64,000 nt of DNA from the NCBI RefSeq assembly GCF_003019815.1, contig NZ_CP027774.1, forward strand, positions 186,001-250,000, written 5' to 3'. The DNA is from Variovorax sp. PMC12 (GTDB lineage: Bacteria > Pseudomonadota > Gammaproteobacteria > Burkholderiales > Burkholderiaceae_C). Numbering within the stretch: the stretch's first letter is position 1; each line of letters starts with the position of its first letter. The translations under genes and the position numbers were made by a program. Of the stretch, positions 6,897 through 15,104 are shown piece by piece. Below the pieces are notes generated by a model. It was given only the letters and a program-made list of their open reading frames with translations, did not search any database and was not told where the DNA came from.

Positions 6897-9028
6897 GGCT
6901 TTCTCGCTCCAGTAATGGGCTGTGGATTAAGATTTCCCAACATGTCGCCGATAGTTCTGCTCGTATACGTGGTGGAGGTAGTCACCCCCACCCCAGCTGC
7001 TGCTCCGTATCCCACCCCAGGAATAATTCGCACTGGAATTCCTGCAGTTCCCCCGCTAATTTTTGCATTGTCGTCGATGGTGCCACCAAACCCTCCCGAG
7101 ACACCCATGCCTGCATCCGCTTCAAAGTACCCCGCTGTCGACGTGCTCCAGCCTCTTGCAGGTGGCCCGTCAGAACGAGATATTCCGGGGGCAAGGCCAA
7201 TACCAGCGTAGGCCCCAACCCCGACCATCCCATTGGCTTGAACTTGCCCGAAGAAAGATGTCCCGCGCAAGCTTCCATCTGTCGAAACACCGATTCCCGC
7301 TCCACCCCCGATGCCTACTGCGGGGACACCGAGCGGCGTCAATGGCACAAACACGGTCCCTGAGACACCAATCGAATATTGAGTTTCAGAGGAACCACCA
7401 GATAAAGGGACCTGTGGCGCATAAGGAGACGGCAGCGGGCCCATAGTCGACACCGGCGTGCCGGACGCCACGCCCCTCGGCACCTCGAAGGTCTGCGCAG
7501 AACTGCTCCAGTCGCCGTAACGAAGTCCTCGTGAATCGACCCCACCGCCGACCAACTGGGGTTCGGGGAACATCGACGGCATCGCTGAACTTCCATTGGA
7601 CGACGCGGACGCTGGAGAAATGTCTGCCTGCGCCCGCATGCGCGCCAAACTTTCATCGCGCCATGTGTCGTCAAAGCTTTCAGGATTGGCACCCGAGGCG
7701 ACTTGGCTGTACCCGCTGGCACTACCAGTCCCGGTGATACCTGCGCCAGAGCCCTGATACCCGTACGGATTGGCCGGGTCGATGCCTTGCCTCAGCGCGG
7801 CACCACCGCTGACGCTGCCTCTTGCCAGGCTGTCCCCGATGACATTGCCAAAAGCGTCTGATGCCAGCGTTGCCGCATTGGCCCTACCACCGCGCACCAC
7901 CTGCCCCACCAAGCTACCGCCCAGCCCTGAAATCAAGCTCTTGCCCAAGTCGAACTGGACTCCCAACTGCCCAGGGTAGTAGTCCATGGCGGCATTCAGC
8001 CCCTGGCTGACCCCCGCACTTACCGCGCTGGCAGCCACCGACTTCCAACTGAACTTGTCCTGCAACCCGGTGACCACGGCGATGCCTTGAGTGGTCGCAT
8101 TCGAGAGCGCCAGCGTGACGACCCTGCCCAGAAGAGGCGTGCTCCCGTTAGACACAGCGTTTTCCAAGCCGGTAGCGCCGATGCCGGCGCTGACGGCGCC
8201 TCCCAACGCCCCCAATGCCACGCCTTTCCAACTGAAGGAGTCCTGGGCTCCGATGGCGATCCCGACTGCTTGGCTCGCAATGGAACCTACGGCGCCGCCG
8301 ATCGCACCTGCTGCCACGAGGGTACCCGTGCTTGCAGTCCCGACGGTAGCTCCCATCGCTGAAAGCGCTGCTCCTCCGGTATAGACCGCGACGACGACCG
8401 CCACCACCGCCACGATCACCTGACCGACCCCGCCGCAGCCCTTTTCATCCTGCGGCCGCGCCAGCATCGTTGGCGTATCGTTCGCAATCTTGCTAGGGTC
8501 GTAAGGCTTGAACGTGTTGACGTTGTTCGCGCTCGTCACCCGCGTGGGGATGGTGAGCACCTGGCCCGCGCGCAGATCCGCATTGCTCATCAGCCCGTTC
8601 GCATCCGCGATCAGGTACCAGAGGTTGCCGTCCCCATACGCGCCCTTGGCAATGCTTTGCAGGGTGTCGTTGACCTGCACCGCATACACGCCAGGGCTGC
8701 CCGCAGGATAGTTGCCGTCGATCGGCTGGTACCCGAAGCTGAAACTCACCTCGGGCTTGATCACATCGGCGCCCGGAATGAACGGATTGCCTTGGGGATA
8801 GCGCTGGTCGATCGTCTGCCCATAGCGCCCGAGCACCTCCCCGTTCACCACCATCTGGCGCTGGCCGTTGTAGGCGGTGTTCGGGTCGGTCGCGCTCGTA
8901 TAGTCCGCGTACAGCACGGTGCCATTGGCATCGTTGACGAAGCGGTGCTGCGGCAGCAGGTTGTCGTGCGCATCAATCGTCCGCAACATGTGGCCGTTGA
9001 CCAGGGCCGGCAGCGGCACCGCTCGCGC
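6893..9028 (-). CDS. Rhs/LysM-type polymorphic toxin protein, 5'-truncated
   Basis: This is the C-terminal 700 or so residues of a much larger secreted protein. Near its start it has an Rhs-like segment (HMLRTIDAHDNLLPQHRFVN), then a LysM domain (VYAVQVNDTLQSIAKGAYGD to AGQVLTIPTR) that would bind peptidoglycan. A long Gly/Ala-rich hydrophobic region follows with an internal repeat (DSFSWKGVALGA and DKFSWKSVAASA). The pre-toxin region ends at LPSPY. The final 175 residues are glycine-rich (VGIGGGAGIGVSTDG, GGFGGTIDDNAKISGG) and may form a beta-rich or pore-forming toxin. The N-terminal bulk, including any secretion signal and YD repeats, is missing: upstream of about 9028 the sequence becomes a kinase gene on the other strand, though the frame stays open to 9079. 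Probably a broken gene. Confidence 0.7.
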   Translation of the reverse strand, partial: ARAVPLPALVNGHMLRTIDAHDNLLPQHRFVNDANGTVLYADYTSATDPNTAYNGQRQMVVNGEVLGRYGQTIDQRYPQGNPFIPGADVIKPEVSFSFGYQPIDGNYPAGSPGVYAVQVNDTLQSIAKGAYGDGNLWYLIADANGLMSNADLRAGQVLTIPTRVTSANNVNTFKPYDPSKIANDTPTMLARPQDEKGCGGVGQVIVAVVAVVVAVYTGGAALSAMGATVGTASTGTLVAAGAIGGAVGSIASQAVGIAIGAQDSFSWKGVALGALGGAVSAGIGATGLENAVSNGSTPLLGRVVTLALSNATTQGIAVVTGLQDKFSWKSVAASAVSAGVSQGLNAAMDYYPGQLGVQFDLGKSLISGLGGSLVGQVVRGGRANAATLASDAFGNVIGDSLARGSVSGGAALRQGIDPANPYGYQGSGAGITGTGSASGYSQVASGANPESFDDTWRDESLARMRAQADISPASASSNGSSAMPSMFPEPQLVGGGVDSRGLRYGDWSSSAQTFEVPRGVASGTPVSTMGPLPSPYAPQVPLSGGSSETQYSIGVSGTVFVPLTPLGVPAVGIGGGAGIGVSTDGSLRGTSFFGQVQANGMVGVGAYAGIGLAPGISRSDGPPARGWSTSTAGYFEADAGMGVSGGFGGTIDDNAKISGGTAGIPVRIIPGVGYGAAAGVGVTTSTTYTSRTIGDMLGNLNPQPITGARKP

Positions 9029-9045
9029 GTCACGGGCGAGCCGCT
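9015..9045. other. Recombination junction between two truncated genes
   Basis: To the left, the minus strand encodes the Rhs/LysM protein (from VPLPALVNGH on). To the right, the plus strand encodes a histidine kinase sensor domain starting mid-domain (GEPLADVSDRPYF). Neither gene has its own N-terminus, so an illegitimate join must lie within about 30 bp here. No IS end is seen at this site. Confidence 0.6.
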
Positions 9046-10777
9046 GGCCGACGTCTCGGACCGGCCGTACTTCCAGCATCAGCGCCAGGGCTCCGCGGAC
9101 GGCCTGTTCATCAACGAGCCGGTCGTCACGCGCACCGACGGGCGCCCCGCCCTGGTGGTGTCACGCCGGCTCACGGCGCCGGGGGGTGGCTTCGACGGGG
9201 TCGTCACCGCCATCGTCACCTTGCAGGAACTGCAGGCCGCCTATTCGGCCCTGGCGCTGGGGGAAGGCAGCGCGCTGCTGCTCACGCTGGACGACGGCAC
9301 GCTGGTGGTGCGCCAGCCGGAGGAGCCCGGCATGCCCAGCGGCCAGCGCTTTCCGGAACTCACGGCGCTGCGGGGCGCCCCGCTGATCGACCGCTCGGTG
9401 AGCCCCGTCGACGGCAGGGCCAAGCTGGTCGCCGCCGTGGGCCTGGGCAAGCGGCCGCTGACCCTGACCATCACGCGCGACGAACACCATGCGCTGCGCC
9501 CCTGGCACGACGAGATGCGAAGCGCCATCGTGCGCACGCTGCTGCTCGCGACGCTGGTGGTGCTCACGATCGCCGGGCTGTTGCGCCAACTGCGGCGCCT
9601 GGAAGCCGGCGAGGCCGAGAAGGCGGCACTGCAGGCGCGGCTGCAGAAGGCCCAGCGGCTGGAGTCGCTGGGCACGCTGGCCGGTGGCATCGCCCACGAC
9701 TTCAACAACATCCTGGGCGCGATCCTCGGTTTCGGCGAGATGGCCCAGCAGCATGCCGAGCCCGGCAGCGACATGCGCCGCTACATCGACCGCGTGATGC
9801 AGGCCGGCGCGCGCGCGCGCGTTCTGGTGCGCCGCATTCTCGAGTTCAGCCGCAGCGGCGTGGCCGAGCGCCTGCCGGTGAACATCCAGGCCGTGGTGGA
9901 AGAGGCCCTGGCGATGCTGCGCCCGATATTGCCCGAGGCCATTCGCATCGACACGCGGCTGGAGGCCGGCACGGCCGCCGTGCTGGGCGACGGCACGCAA
10001 CTGCACCAGGTGGTGATGAATCTGTGCACCAACGCCGCCCAGGCGCTGGGCGACGCCGGCAGCATCGCGGTCGGGCTGGATCGCGCCACCTCGAGCGTGG
10101 CGCAGCCGATGCTGCATGGCGAACTGGCTCCCGGCACCTATGTGCGGCTGGTGGTCGCCGACACCGGCGCAGGCATGCCGCCCGAGGTGCTGCAGCGCGC
10201 CTTCGATCCCTTCTTCACCACCAAGAAGCTGGGCGAAGGCACGGGCCTGGGGCTGTCGATGGTGCACGGCATCGTCACCGACCTGGGCGGCGCCATCGAC
10301 ATCGAGTCTGAGCCCGGCCACGGCACGCGCGTGACGGTGTGGCTGCCCGTGTGCGGCGAGTCCGAGGCGCCGCCCGCGCGCCCCGACCCGGCCTGGCCGC
10401 GCGGCAACGGGCAGGTCGTGATGGTGGTGGACGACGAGCGGCCGCTGGTCGAGCTGGCCGAGGAACTGCTGGCCGAGCTGGGCTACGAGCCGGTCGGCTT
10501 CGATTCGAGCGAACGCGCGCTGGAGGCCTTCCTGGCCGACCCGCAGCGCTTCGATGCGGTGCTCACCGACGAGATGCTCCCCGGCATGGCAGGCAGCGAG
10601 CTCGCCGCCAGGGTGCTCGCCCTGCGCCCCGGCCTGCCGGTGATCCTGGCCAGCGGCAATGTCGGTGCGGCGCTCGAGCAGCGTGCGCGCGACGCCGGCG
10701 TGGTCGCGCTGCTGCGCAAGCCGCTGGGGTTGCAGGAGCTCGCGGAAAGCCTGGCGCACGCGCTGGACGCACGCTGA
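9032..10777 (+). CDS. Hybrid sensor histidine kinase, N-terminally truncated
   Basis: The sequence encodes, in order, the second half of a dCache-like periplasmic sensor domain (ADVSDRPYF, LFINEPVVTRTDGRPALVVS), one membrane helix (IVRTLLLATLVVLTIAGLL), a HisKA domain with the phospho-acceptor His in GGIAHDFNNILG, an HATPase domain with N in NLCTNAAQAL, DTGAGMP and EGTGLGLSMV boxes, and a receiver domain (MVVDDERPL, acceptor Asp in LTDEMLPG, Lys in LLRKPLG). The first roughly 130 residues expected for this family, including the first membrane helix, are replaced by antisense of the toxin gene. An ORF stays open from 8657, but sensing and membrane topology would be disrupted. No response-regulator gene is adjacent. 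Confidence 0.75.
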   Translation, partial: TGEPLADVSDRPYFQHQRQGSADGLFINEPVVTRTDGRPALVVSRRLTAPGGGFDGVVTAIVTLQELQAAYSALALGEGSALLLTLDDGTLVVRQPEEPGMPSGQRFPELTALRGAPLIDRSVSPVDGRAKLVAAVGLGKRPLTLTITRDEHHALRPWHDEMRSAIVRTLLLATLVVLTIAGLLRQLRRLEAGEAEKAALQARLQKAQRLESLGTLAGGIAHDFNNILGAILGFGEMAQQHAEPGSDMRRYIDRVMQAGARARVLVRRILEFSRSGVAERLPVNIQAVVEEALAMLRPILPEAIRIDTRLEAGTAAVLGDGTQLHQVVMNLCTNAAQALGDAGSIAVGLDRATSSVAQPMLHGELAPGTYVRLVVADTGAGMPPEVLQRAFDPFFTTKKLGEGTGLGLSMVHGIVTDLGGAIDIESEPGHGTRVTVWLPVCGESEAPPARPDPAWPRGNGQVVMVVDDERPLVELAEELLAELGYEPVGFDSSERALEAFLADPQRFDAVLTDEMLPGMAGSELAARVLALRPGLPVILASGNVGAALEQRARDAGVVALLRKPLGLQELAESLAHALDAR

Positions 10778-10810
10778 AGGCGCGCGAGGGACTGAGAGCT
10801 TGCAGGGCGC

Positions 10811-10870
10811 ATTACGGCTGAAACAGGCACACCGCCCGCTGCAATGCCCGCGCAACACGCGGCGTCGACA
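10811..10870 (+). promoter_or_regulatory. Conserved leader element, copy A
   Basis: This 60-bp stretch upstream of the alpha/beta hydrolase aligns without gaps to 37213-37272, upstream of another gene, with 38 of 60 matches. The matches are concentrated in ATTAC-G/A-GCTGAAAC and CGCAACACG at identical spacing. The downstream ribosome-binding regions are also alike (AGGAGTTCTTCATG here). It may be a shared promoter or regulator site. Confidence 0.45.
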
Positions 10871-10902
10871 GTGAGGGCTCCATTCACCCACAGGAGTTCT
10901 TC

Positions 10903-11724
10903 ATGAGCAGCATCACCACCACCGACGGCACCGAGATCTACTACAAGGACTGGGGCAGTGGCCAGCCCGTCGTGTTCAGCCACGGCTGGCCCTTGTCTTC
11001 CGACGCCTTCGAGGACCAGATGTTCGCGCTGGCCTCGCAAGGCTTTCGCTGCATCGCGCACGACCGCCGCGGCCACGGCCGTTCCAGCCAGCCCTGGCAG
11101 GGCAACGACATGGACACGTACGCCGACGACCTGGCCGAACTGGTGAAGAAGCTCGACCTCAGGGACGCCATTCACGTCGGCCACTCGACTGGCGGTGGCG
11201 AGGTCGCGCGCTACATCGGCCGCCACGGCACCGCGCGCGTGGCCAAGGCCGTGCTCATCGGCGCCGTGCCGCCGCTGATGGTCAAGACGCCCGCCAACCC
11301 GGGCGGCACACCGCTGGCGGCCTTCGACCAGATCCGCACCGCCGTGCTGGCCGACCGCTCGCAGTTCTGGAAGGACCTGAGCATGCCCTTCTACGGCTTC
11401 AACCGCGCGGGCGCCAAGGTGTCCGAAGGGGTGCGCGAATCGTTCTGGCAGCAGGGCATGGCCGCAGGCATGCCGGCCTCGTATTTCTGCGTGAAAGCTT
11501 TCTCGGAAACCGACCTCAGCGAGGACCTGAAGAAGTTCGATGTGCCGACCCTCATCCTCCACGGCGACGACGACCAGATCGTGCCCATCGCCGACTCGGC
11601 GCTGCTGTCGGCGAATCTGGTGAAGGGTGCGGTGCTGAAGGTCTACCAGGGCGCGCCGCACGGCATGTGCACCACGCGCAAGGACGACGTCAACAGCGAT
11701 CTGCTGGCGTTCGCGCAGTGCTGA
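10903..11724 (+). CDS. Alpha/beta hydrolase, non-heme chloroperoxidase-like esterase
   Basis: A 273-residue alpha/beta-fold hydrolase of the cofactor-free haloperoxidase/esterase group. The catalytic triad can be seen: Ser in the nucleophile elbow GHSTGGG (about residue 98), Asp in GDDDQIVPI (about 225) and His in APHGMCTT (about 253). The oxyanion region is FSHGWPLSS. It has the usual length and a good start (CAGGAG 8 bp before the ATG). These enzymes hydrolyse small esters or lactones, and in vitro can form peracids with organic acids and peroxide. It appears to be a single-gene unit with the conserved leader element upstream. The physiological substrate is unknown. Confidence 0.88.
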   Translation: MSSITTTDGTEIYYKDWGSGQPVVFSHGWPLSSDAFEDQMFALASQGFRCIAHDRRGHGRSSQPWQGNDMDTYADDLAELVKKLDLRDAIHVGHSTGGGEVARYIGRHGTARVAKAVLIGAVPPLMVKTPANPGGTPLAAFDQIRTAVLADRSQFWKDLSMPFYGFNRAGAKVSEGVRESFWQQGMAAGMPASYFCVKAFSETDLSEDLKKFDVPTLILHGDDDQIVPIADSALLSANLVKGAVLKVYQGAPHGMCTTRKDDVNSDLLAFAQC

Positions 11725-11830
11725 ACGCGGCGCGAGGTGGCCGCAGGGGCATCCCGTCGCGGGCGCTGCCCCACGTCCTGGCAGCAGCTGCGGCGCGGCA
11801 TGGATGACCTGCAATGTCATGAATACTGAT

Positions 11831-11851
11831 AAATATTGTCCTTTCTAGACA
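11831..11851 (+). promoter_or_regulatory. Operator-like motif shared with the 20.7-kb region
   Basis: AAATATTGTCCTTT at 11831-11844 occurs exactly, on the opposite strand, at 20674-20687. In both places it forms part of an imperfect inverted repeat (TGTCC-TTTCT-AGACA here; TGTCC-TTTTC-GGACG there) and in both it lies a little over 100 bp upstream of, and in the same orientation as, the next gene. Confidence 0.5.
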
Positions 11852-11948
11852 TGGTGAAGACGCCGAAGATTCGGTCGAACGCGTACCGGAGCTCTCCGGC
11901 GCAAGCACCCGCATCCAACGATCGCCGCCATTCTGGAAGGACCTCGAA

Positions 11949-12656
11949 TTGATCCATTTCGACCATCTTTGCCTCGCAACGCCCAACGTCTACGAATCCA
12001 CCTTCAGGCTCAGCCAGGAGACGGGCCTGGGCAACTACGACGGGGGCTTTTTTCCGCTCTACGGCGTCGGCCATCGCGTGGTGCCGTTGGCGCCGGACGT
12101 GTACATCGAGCTTGAAAGCATCGTGGACCAGCGGAAGCTGCGAGACGGCGTTCCCTTCACGGCCTTCATGGCGCGCCAGACGCAGGCGGGCGAACGCTTC
12201 ATCGGCTGGTGCCTTCGCGCGGACACCCGCGAAGAACTCGACGCGTTCGCCGCGCACCATCGCACCACGGTGGACGAGCGCACGACCGGCAAGGACGCCG
12301 GGCGCCAGATGATGAACGGGACGCGCGGCTTCGCGCTGCAGACACCCAGCGCGCTCACGGCATGGCCGTCGGGCAAGCCCAACCTGTATTTCAAGCCCGA
12401 CGCGGGCACGCATGCGGCGAGCCTGCCGGTCGTCCCGGGATCGGGTACCACCCACGGGCGCGGCATCGCGTGGATCGAGATCGGCGAGTCCGAGACGGCG
12501 CTGGCCGCCTGGCTGGGCGATGTGGCCTCGCCGCGCGGCTTTCCCTTCGAGATCCGCTACAACGGCGGCCCCGCGGGCTTCTACGCCGTCGGCGTGGACA
12601 CGGACCAAGGCGTCAAGGAAATCCGGCGCGCCGCCGTGCAACTGGAGGCCCCATGA
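11949..12656 (+). CDS. VOC/glyoxalase-like domain protein
   Basis: A 235-residue protein of the glyoxalase-like (VOC superfamily) type, beginning MIHFDHLCLATPNVYESTFR, where the first His is a typical metal-ligand position. The middle has VYIELESIVDQRKL, again typical of the Glyoxalase_3 group. Such proteins bind or transform small acids and aromatic-derived metabolites, often with a divalent metal. The start codon is TTG with GGAAGGA about 10 bp upstream; no ATG is close. It overlaps the next gene, a Bug receptor, by 4 bp (ATGA), so the two are coupled and likely act on the same imported compound. The reaction cannot be named from sequence. Confidence 0.75.
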   Translation: MIHFDHLCLATPNVYESTFRLSQETGLGNYDGGFFPLYGVGHRVVPLAPDVYIELESIVDQRKLRDGVPFTAFMARQTQAGERFIGWCLRADTREELDAFAAHHRTTVDERTTGKDAGRQMMNGTRGFALQTPSALTAWPSGKPNLYFKPDAGTHAASLPVVPGSGTTHGRGIAWIEIGESETALAAWLGDVASPRGFPFEIRYNGGPAGFYAVGVDTDQGVKEIRRAAVQLEAP

Positions 12657-13630
12657 AGACGCTGCTTCGCGCCCGCGGCGTGCTGGCGCTGGCGGCGGCG
12701 CTGTTCGCGGCGGGCCTCGCACAGGCCCAGGTGGCCTACCCGAGCCGTCCCGTCTCGATCGTCATCGGCTACCCGGCGGGCGGCAGCGTCGACGCCGTGG
12801 GGCGCGCCGTGGCCGATGGCCTCGCCAGGCAGCTCGCCGCCCCCGTCGTGGTCGAGAACCTGGGCGGCGCCGCCGGGGCCATCGGCGTGCAGCGCGTTGT
12901 CAACGCCGCGCCCGACGGCCACACGCTGGTCTTCGGCTCCAGCAGCGAATTCGTCGCCACGCAGCTGCTCAATCCGGCCCAGAAATACGACGCCTCGAAA
13001 GACCTGGTGCCCGTGGGCTACGTGGGTGCCATTCCGCTGGTGCTGGTCGCATCCACGCAAAGCGGCGTGAAGACGCTCGAGCAGTTCGTCTCGGCCGTGA
13101 AGGCGAACCCGGGCAAGTACAGCTACGGGACCTCGGGCATCGGCTCGATGCTGCACTTCTCGGGCGAGCTTGTGAAGAAGCAGGCAGGGCTGTCGATCAC
13201 GCACATTCCCTATCGCGGTGCGAGCAACATCGGCAGCGACCTGGCCGGCGGCTCGATCGAGTTCGCATTCCTCGGGCCCGGGGCCGCCAAGCCCTTCATC
13301 GACAGCGGTCGCATCGTGCCGGTCGCGGTGACCAGCGCGCAGCGCATCGCCCTGCTGCCCGCCGTGCCCGCGCTGGGCGAGCATCCCGCGCTCAAGGGCT
13401 ACGACCTGGTGGCCTGGTATGCACTGATGGCGCCGCGCAAGACACCGCCGGACATCGTCGCCAAGCTCCAGGCCGCCTTGAAGGACACCTTGCGCGAACC
13501 GGCCGTGCGCCAGCGCCTGGAGCTGATCGGCGTCGTGGTCGGCCGCGGCGACGAGAACCTTGCGCAGATCATGACGAAAGACGCGGGCCAGTATCGGCGC
13601 ATCGTCGAGTTCGCGGGCATGCGCCAGTAG
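12653..13630 (+). CDS. Bug-family (TctC-like) periplasmic substrate-binding protein
   Basis: A 325-residue extracytoplasmic receptor of the Bug family, the TctC component of tripartite tricarboxylate transporters. Residues 1-25 are a signal peptide (LLRARGVLALAAALFAAGLA, cut after AQA). The mature protein starts AYPSRPVSIVIGYPAGGSVD, the family's hallmark with the PAGG ligand loop, followed by NLGGAAGAIGV and PYRGASNIGSDLAGG. Bug receptors bind mono- and dicarboxylates, aromatic acids or similar anions. No TctA/TctB membrane genes are nearby, which is the common orphan state in Burkholderiales. It is translationally coupled to the preceding VOC gene. Confidence 0.9.
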   Translation: MKTLLRARGVLALAAALFAAGLAQAQVAYPSRPVSIVIGYPAGGSVDAVGRAVADGLARQLAAPVVVENLGGAAGAIGVQRVVNAAPDGHTLVFGSSSEFVATQLLNPAQKYDASKDLVPVGYVGAIPLVLVASTQSGVKTLEQFVSAVKANPGKYSYGTSGIGSMLHFSGELVKKQAGLSITHIPYRGASNIGSDLAGGSIEFAFLGPGAAKPFIDSGRIVPVAVTSAQRIALLPAVPALGEHPALKGYDLVAWYALMAPRKTPPDIVAKLQAALKDTLREPAVRQRLELIGVVVGRGDENLAQIMTKDAGQYRRIVEFAGMRQ

Positions 13631-13668
13631 GACGCGGGCCTCGCGCGGCTCGAGCCCCGCGCCACGCT

Positions 13669-15018
13669 TCAAGCGCCGTTGCGCGCAGCAGCGAAGATGG
13701 CCGCCCTCGACTGCGAGACCCTCTGCGCGGTGCGGCCCGCGTCATGGTTCAGCAGCCGCCCGCCGGACAGCAGCGCCTGTCCGTCCACGAACACCGTGTC
13801 GATCTCCCGCGCGCTGGTCTGCAGCAGGAGGTGGGCGCACAGATCGTCCGCGATCGAGTCGCCGAACAGGCCCTTTCGAACGAGCACGATGTCCGCGCGC
13901 TTGCCTGCCTTGAGCGAGCCGATCCGGTCGGCCATGCCCAGGACCTGCGCACAGCCGATGGTCGCGCGGCGGATCAGGTCGGCGGGCCGCAGCAGGGGCA
14001 TGCCGGGACGCACAGCAGGCCTCCGGCCGGTGACTTCCTCGCGGGCACGCGCCGTCAGGCCGTCGATGAAACCCTGCACGGCGTACATCACGCGCAGCTG
14101 CATCAAGGGGTCCGACGCCACGTGGCATGGGACGTCGCAGCCGAACACCACCGGCACACCGTGCTCGGCGGCGCGTCGCACCACGTCGGCGGGCGTGCCC
14201 TGCACGTCCGCCGAAGGCGTGAAGCACAGCGGCATCGCGCTGCGCGCCATGCGCCGCAGCTCCTCGTCGGTGAGCAGGTTGCCGTGGATGCCCAGCAGAT
14301 CGGGCCCCAGCAGGCCCTGATCGTCCAGCGCCGCGACGTCGCCCCGGGCGTTCAGGTGAATGCAGCTCGCAGCGCCCAGCGCGCGAGCGAACGCAAGCTG
14401 GCCGGCCACGTTCGCCGTCCCGATCGATTCGATGCCGAAGTTCACCGTGGTGCGGCTGCCCGGATCGTCGAAGCGCTCGAACACCCGCCGCGCATCCGCG
14501 AAGCGCGCGGCCTCGCTGTCGAAGGCGTCGGGCAATTCGCTCATGAACGAGTAGGTGAAGACGTGCCGGATGCCGGACTCGCGCAGCCCCTCGATCGCAG
14601 CGTCGGCATAGCCGGGCGCGCGGATGTTGTGGCAGTAGTCGACCACCGTCGTCGTGCCATAGGAAAGCATCTCGTGGCCGCCGACACAGCCTGAATTGAA
14701 GTTGTCGACCGGCTGAAAGTAACGTCGCAGCGGCAACAGCCGGGTGAAGTAGTTGCCCGTCCACAGGTCGGGCACATAGCCGCGAAGCACCGTCTGCCAT
14801 ATGCAGTTGTGCGCATCGATGAGGCCCGGCAGCGCGATCATGCCGCTCGCGTCCACCACCGCCGCGCCCTCGCAGCTCGGCCCATGGCTGGACGCGATGT
14901 CCGGCGCGACCCGCACGATGGCGCCGTTGTCGATCAGGATGTCGCATCCCCGGATCTCGCCGCACGCATCTTCCATGGTGATGACGTCGGCGTTGCGGAT
15001 CAAGGTCCTCTGGTTCAT
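13669..15018 (-). CDS. Amidohydrolase-superfamily metal-dependent hydrolase/deaminase, altered HxH motif
   Basis: A 449-residue enzyme of the TrzA/cytosine-deaminase-like amidohydrolase group. It has the small beta-domain at both ends (LIRNADVITMEDACGEIRGC, and LKAGKRADIVLVR) around a TIM barrel. Putative metal and catalytic residues are His in CIHLNARGD, His in GIHGNLL and Asp in FGCDVPCHVASD. The usual first metal motif HxH is HNC here (GLIDAHNCIWQ), a two-nucleotide change from a His codon, so the metal site may be altered. Members deaminate or dechlorinate N-heterocycles or hydrolyse cyclic amides. It is divergent from a TetR gene and convergent with the Bug receptor. Substrate unknown. 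Confidence 0.85.
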   Translation of the reverse strand: MNQRTLIRNADVITMEDACGEIRGCDILIDNGAIVRVAPDIASSHGPSCEGAAVVDASGMIALPGLIDAHNCIWQTVLRGYVPDLWTGNYFTRLLPLRRYFQPVDNFNSGCVGGHEMLSYGTTTVVDYCHNIRAPGYADAAIEGLRESGIRHVFTYSFMSELPDAFDSEAARFADARRVFERFDDPGSRTTVNFGIESIGTANVAGQLAFARALGAASCIHLNARGDVAALDDQGLLGPDLLGIHGNLLTDEELRRMARSAMPLCFTPSADVQGTPADVVRRAAEHGVPVVFGCDVPCHVASDPLMQLRVMYAVQGFIDGLTARAREEVTGRRPAVRPGMPLLRPADLIRRATIGCAQVLGMADRIGSLKAGKRADIVLVRKGLFGDSIADDLCAHLLLQTSAREIDTVFVDGQALLSGGRLLNHDAGRTAQRVSQSRAAIFAAARNGA

Positions 15019-15104
15019 GGGATCATTTCCGTCGCGTGGCGCTCGCCTTGACGCGTCAGGCGCCTTTGTTTATCGTCCGATCACTTTGAAGCGGGCGAGC
15101 TAAT

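Noticed and set aside
8657..9031. N-terminal part of the kinase open frame
   Set aside because: This part is antisense to the Rhs/LysM gene (repetitive, His/Val/Arg-rich) and has no sensor-domain sequence.
10811..10870. Reading the shared leader elements as insertion-sequence ends
   Set aside because: Both copies lie in the same orientation directly before genes, with no flanking repeats or transposase remnants.
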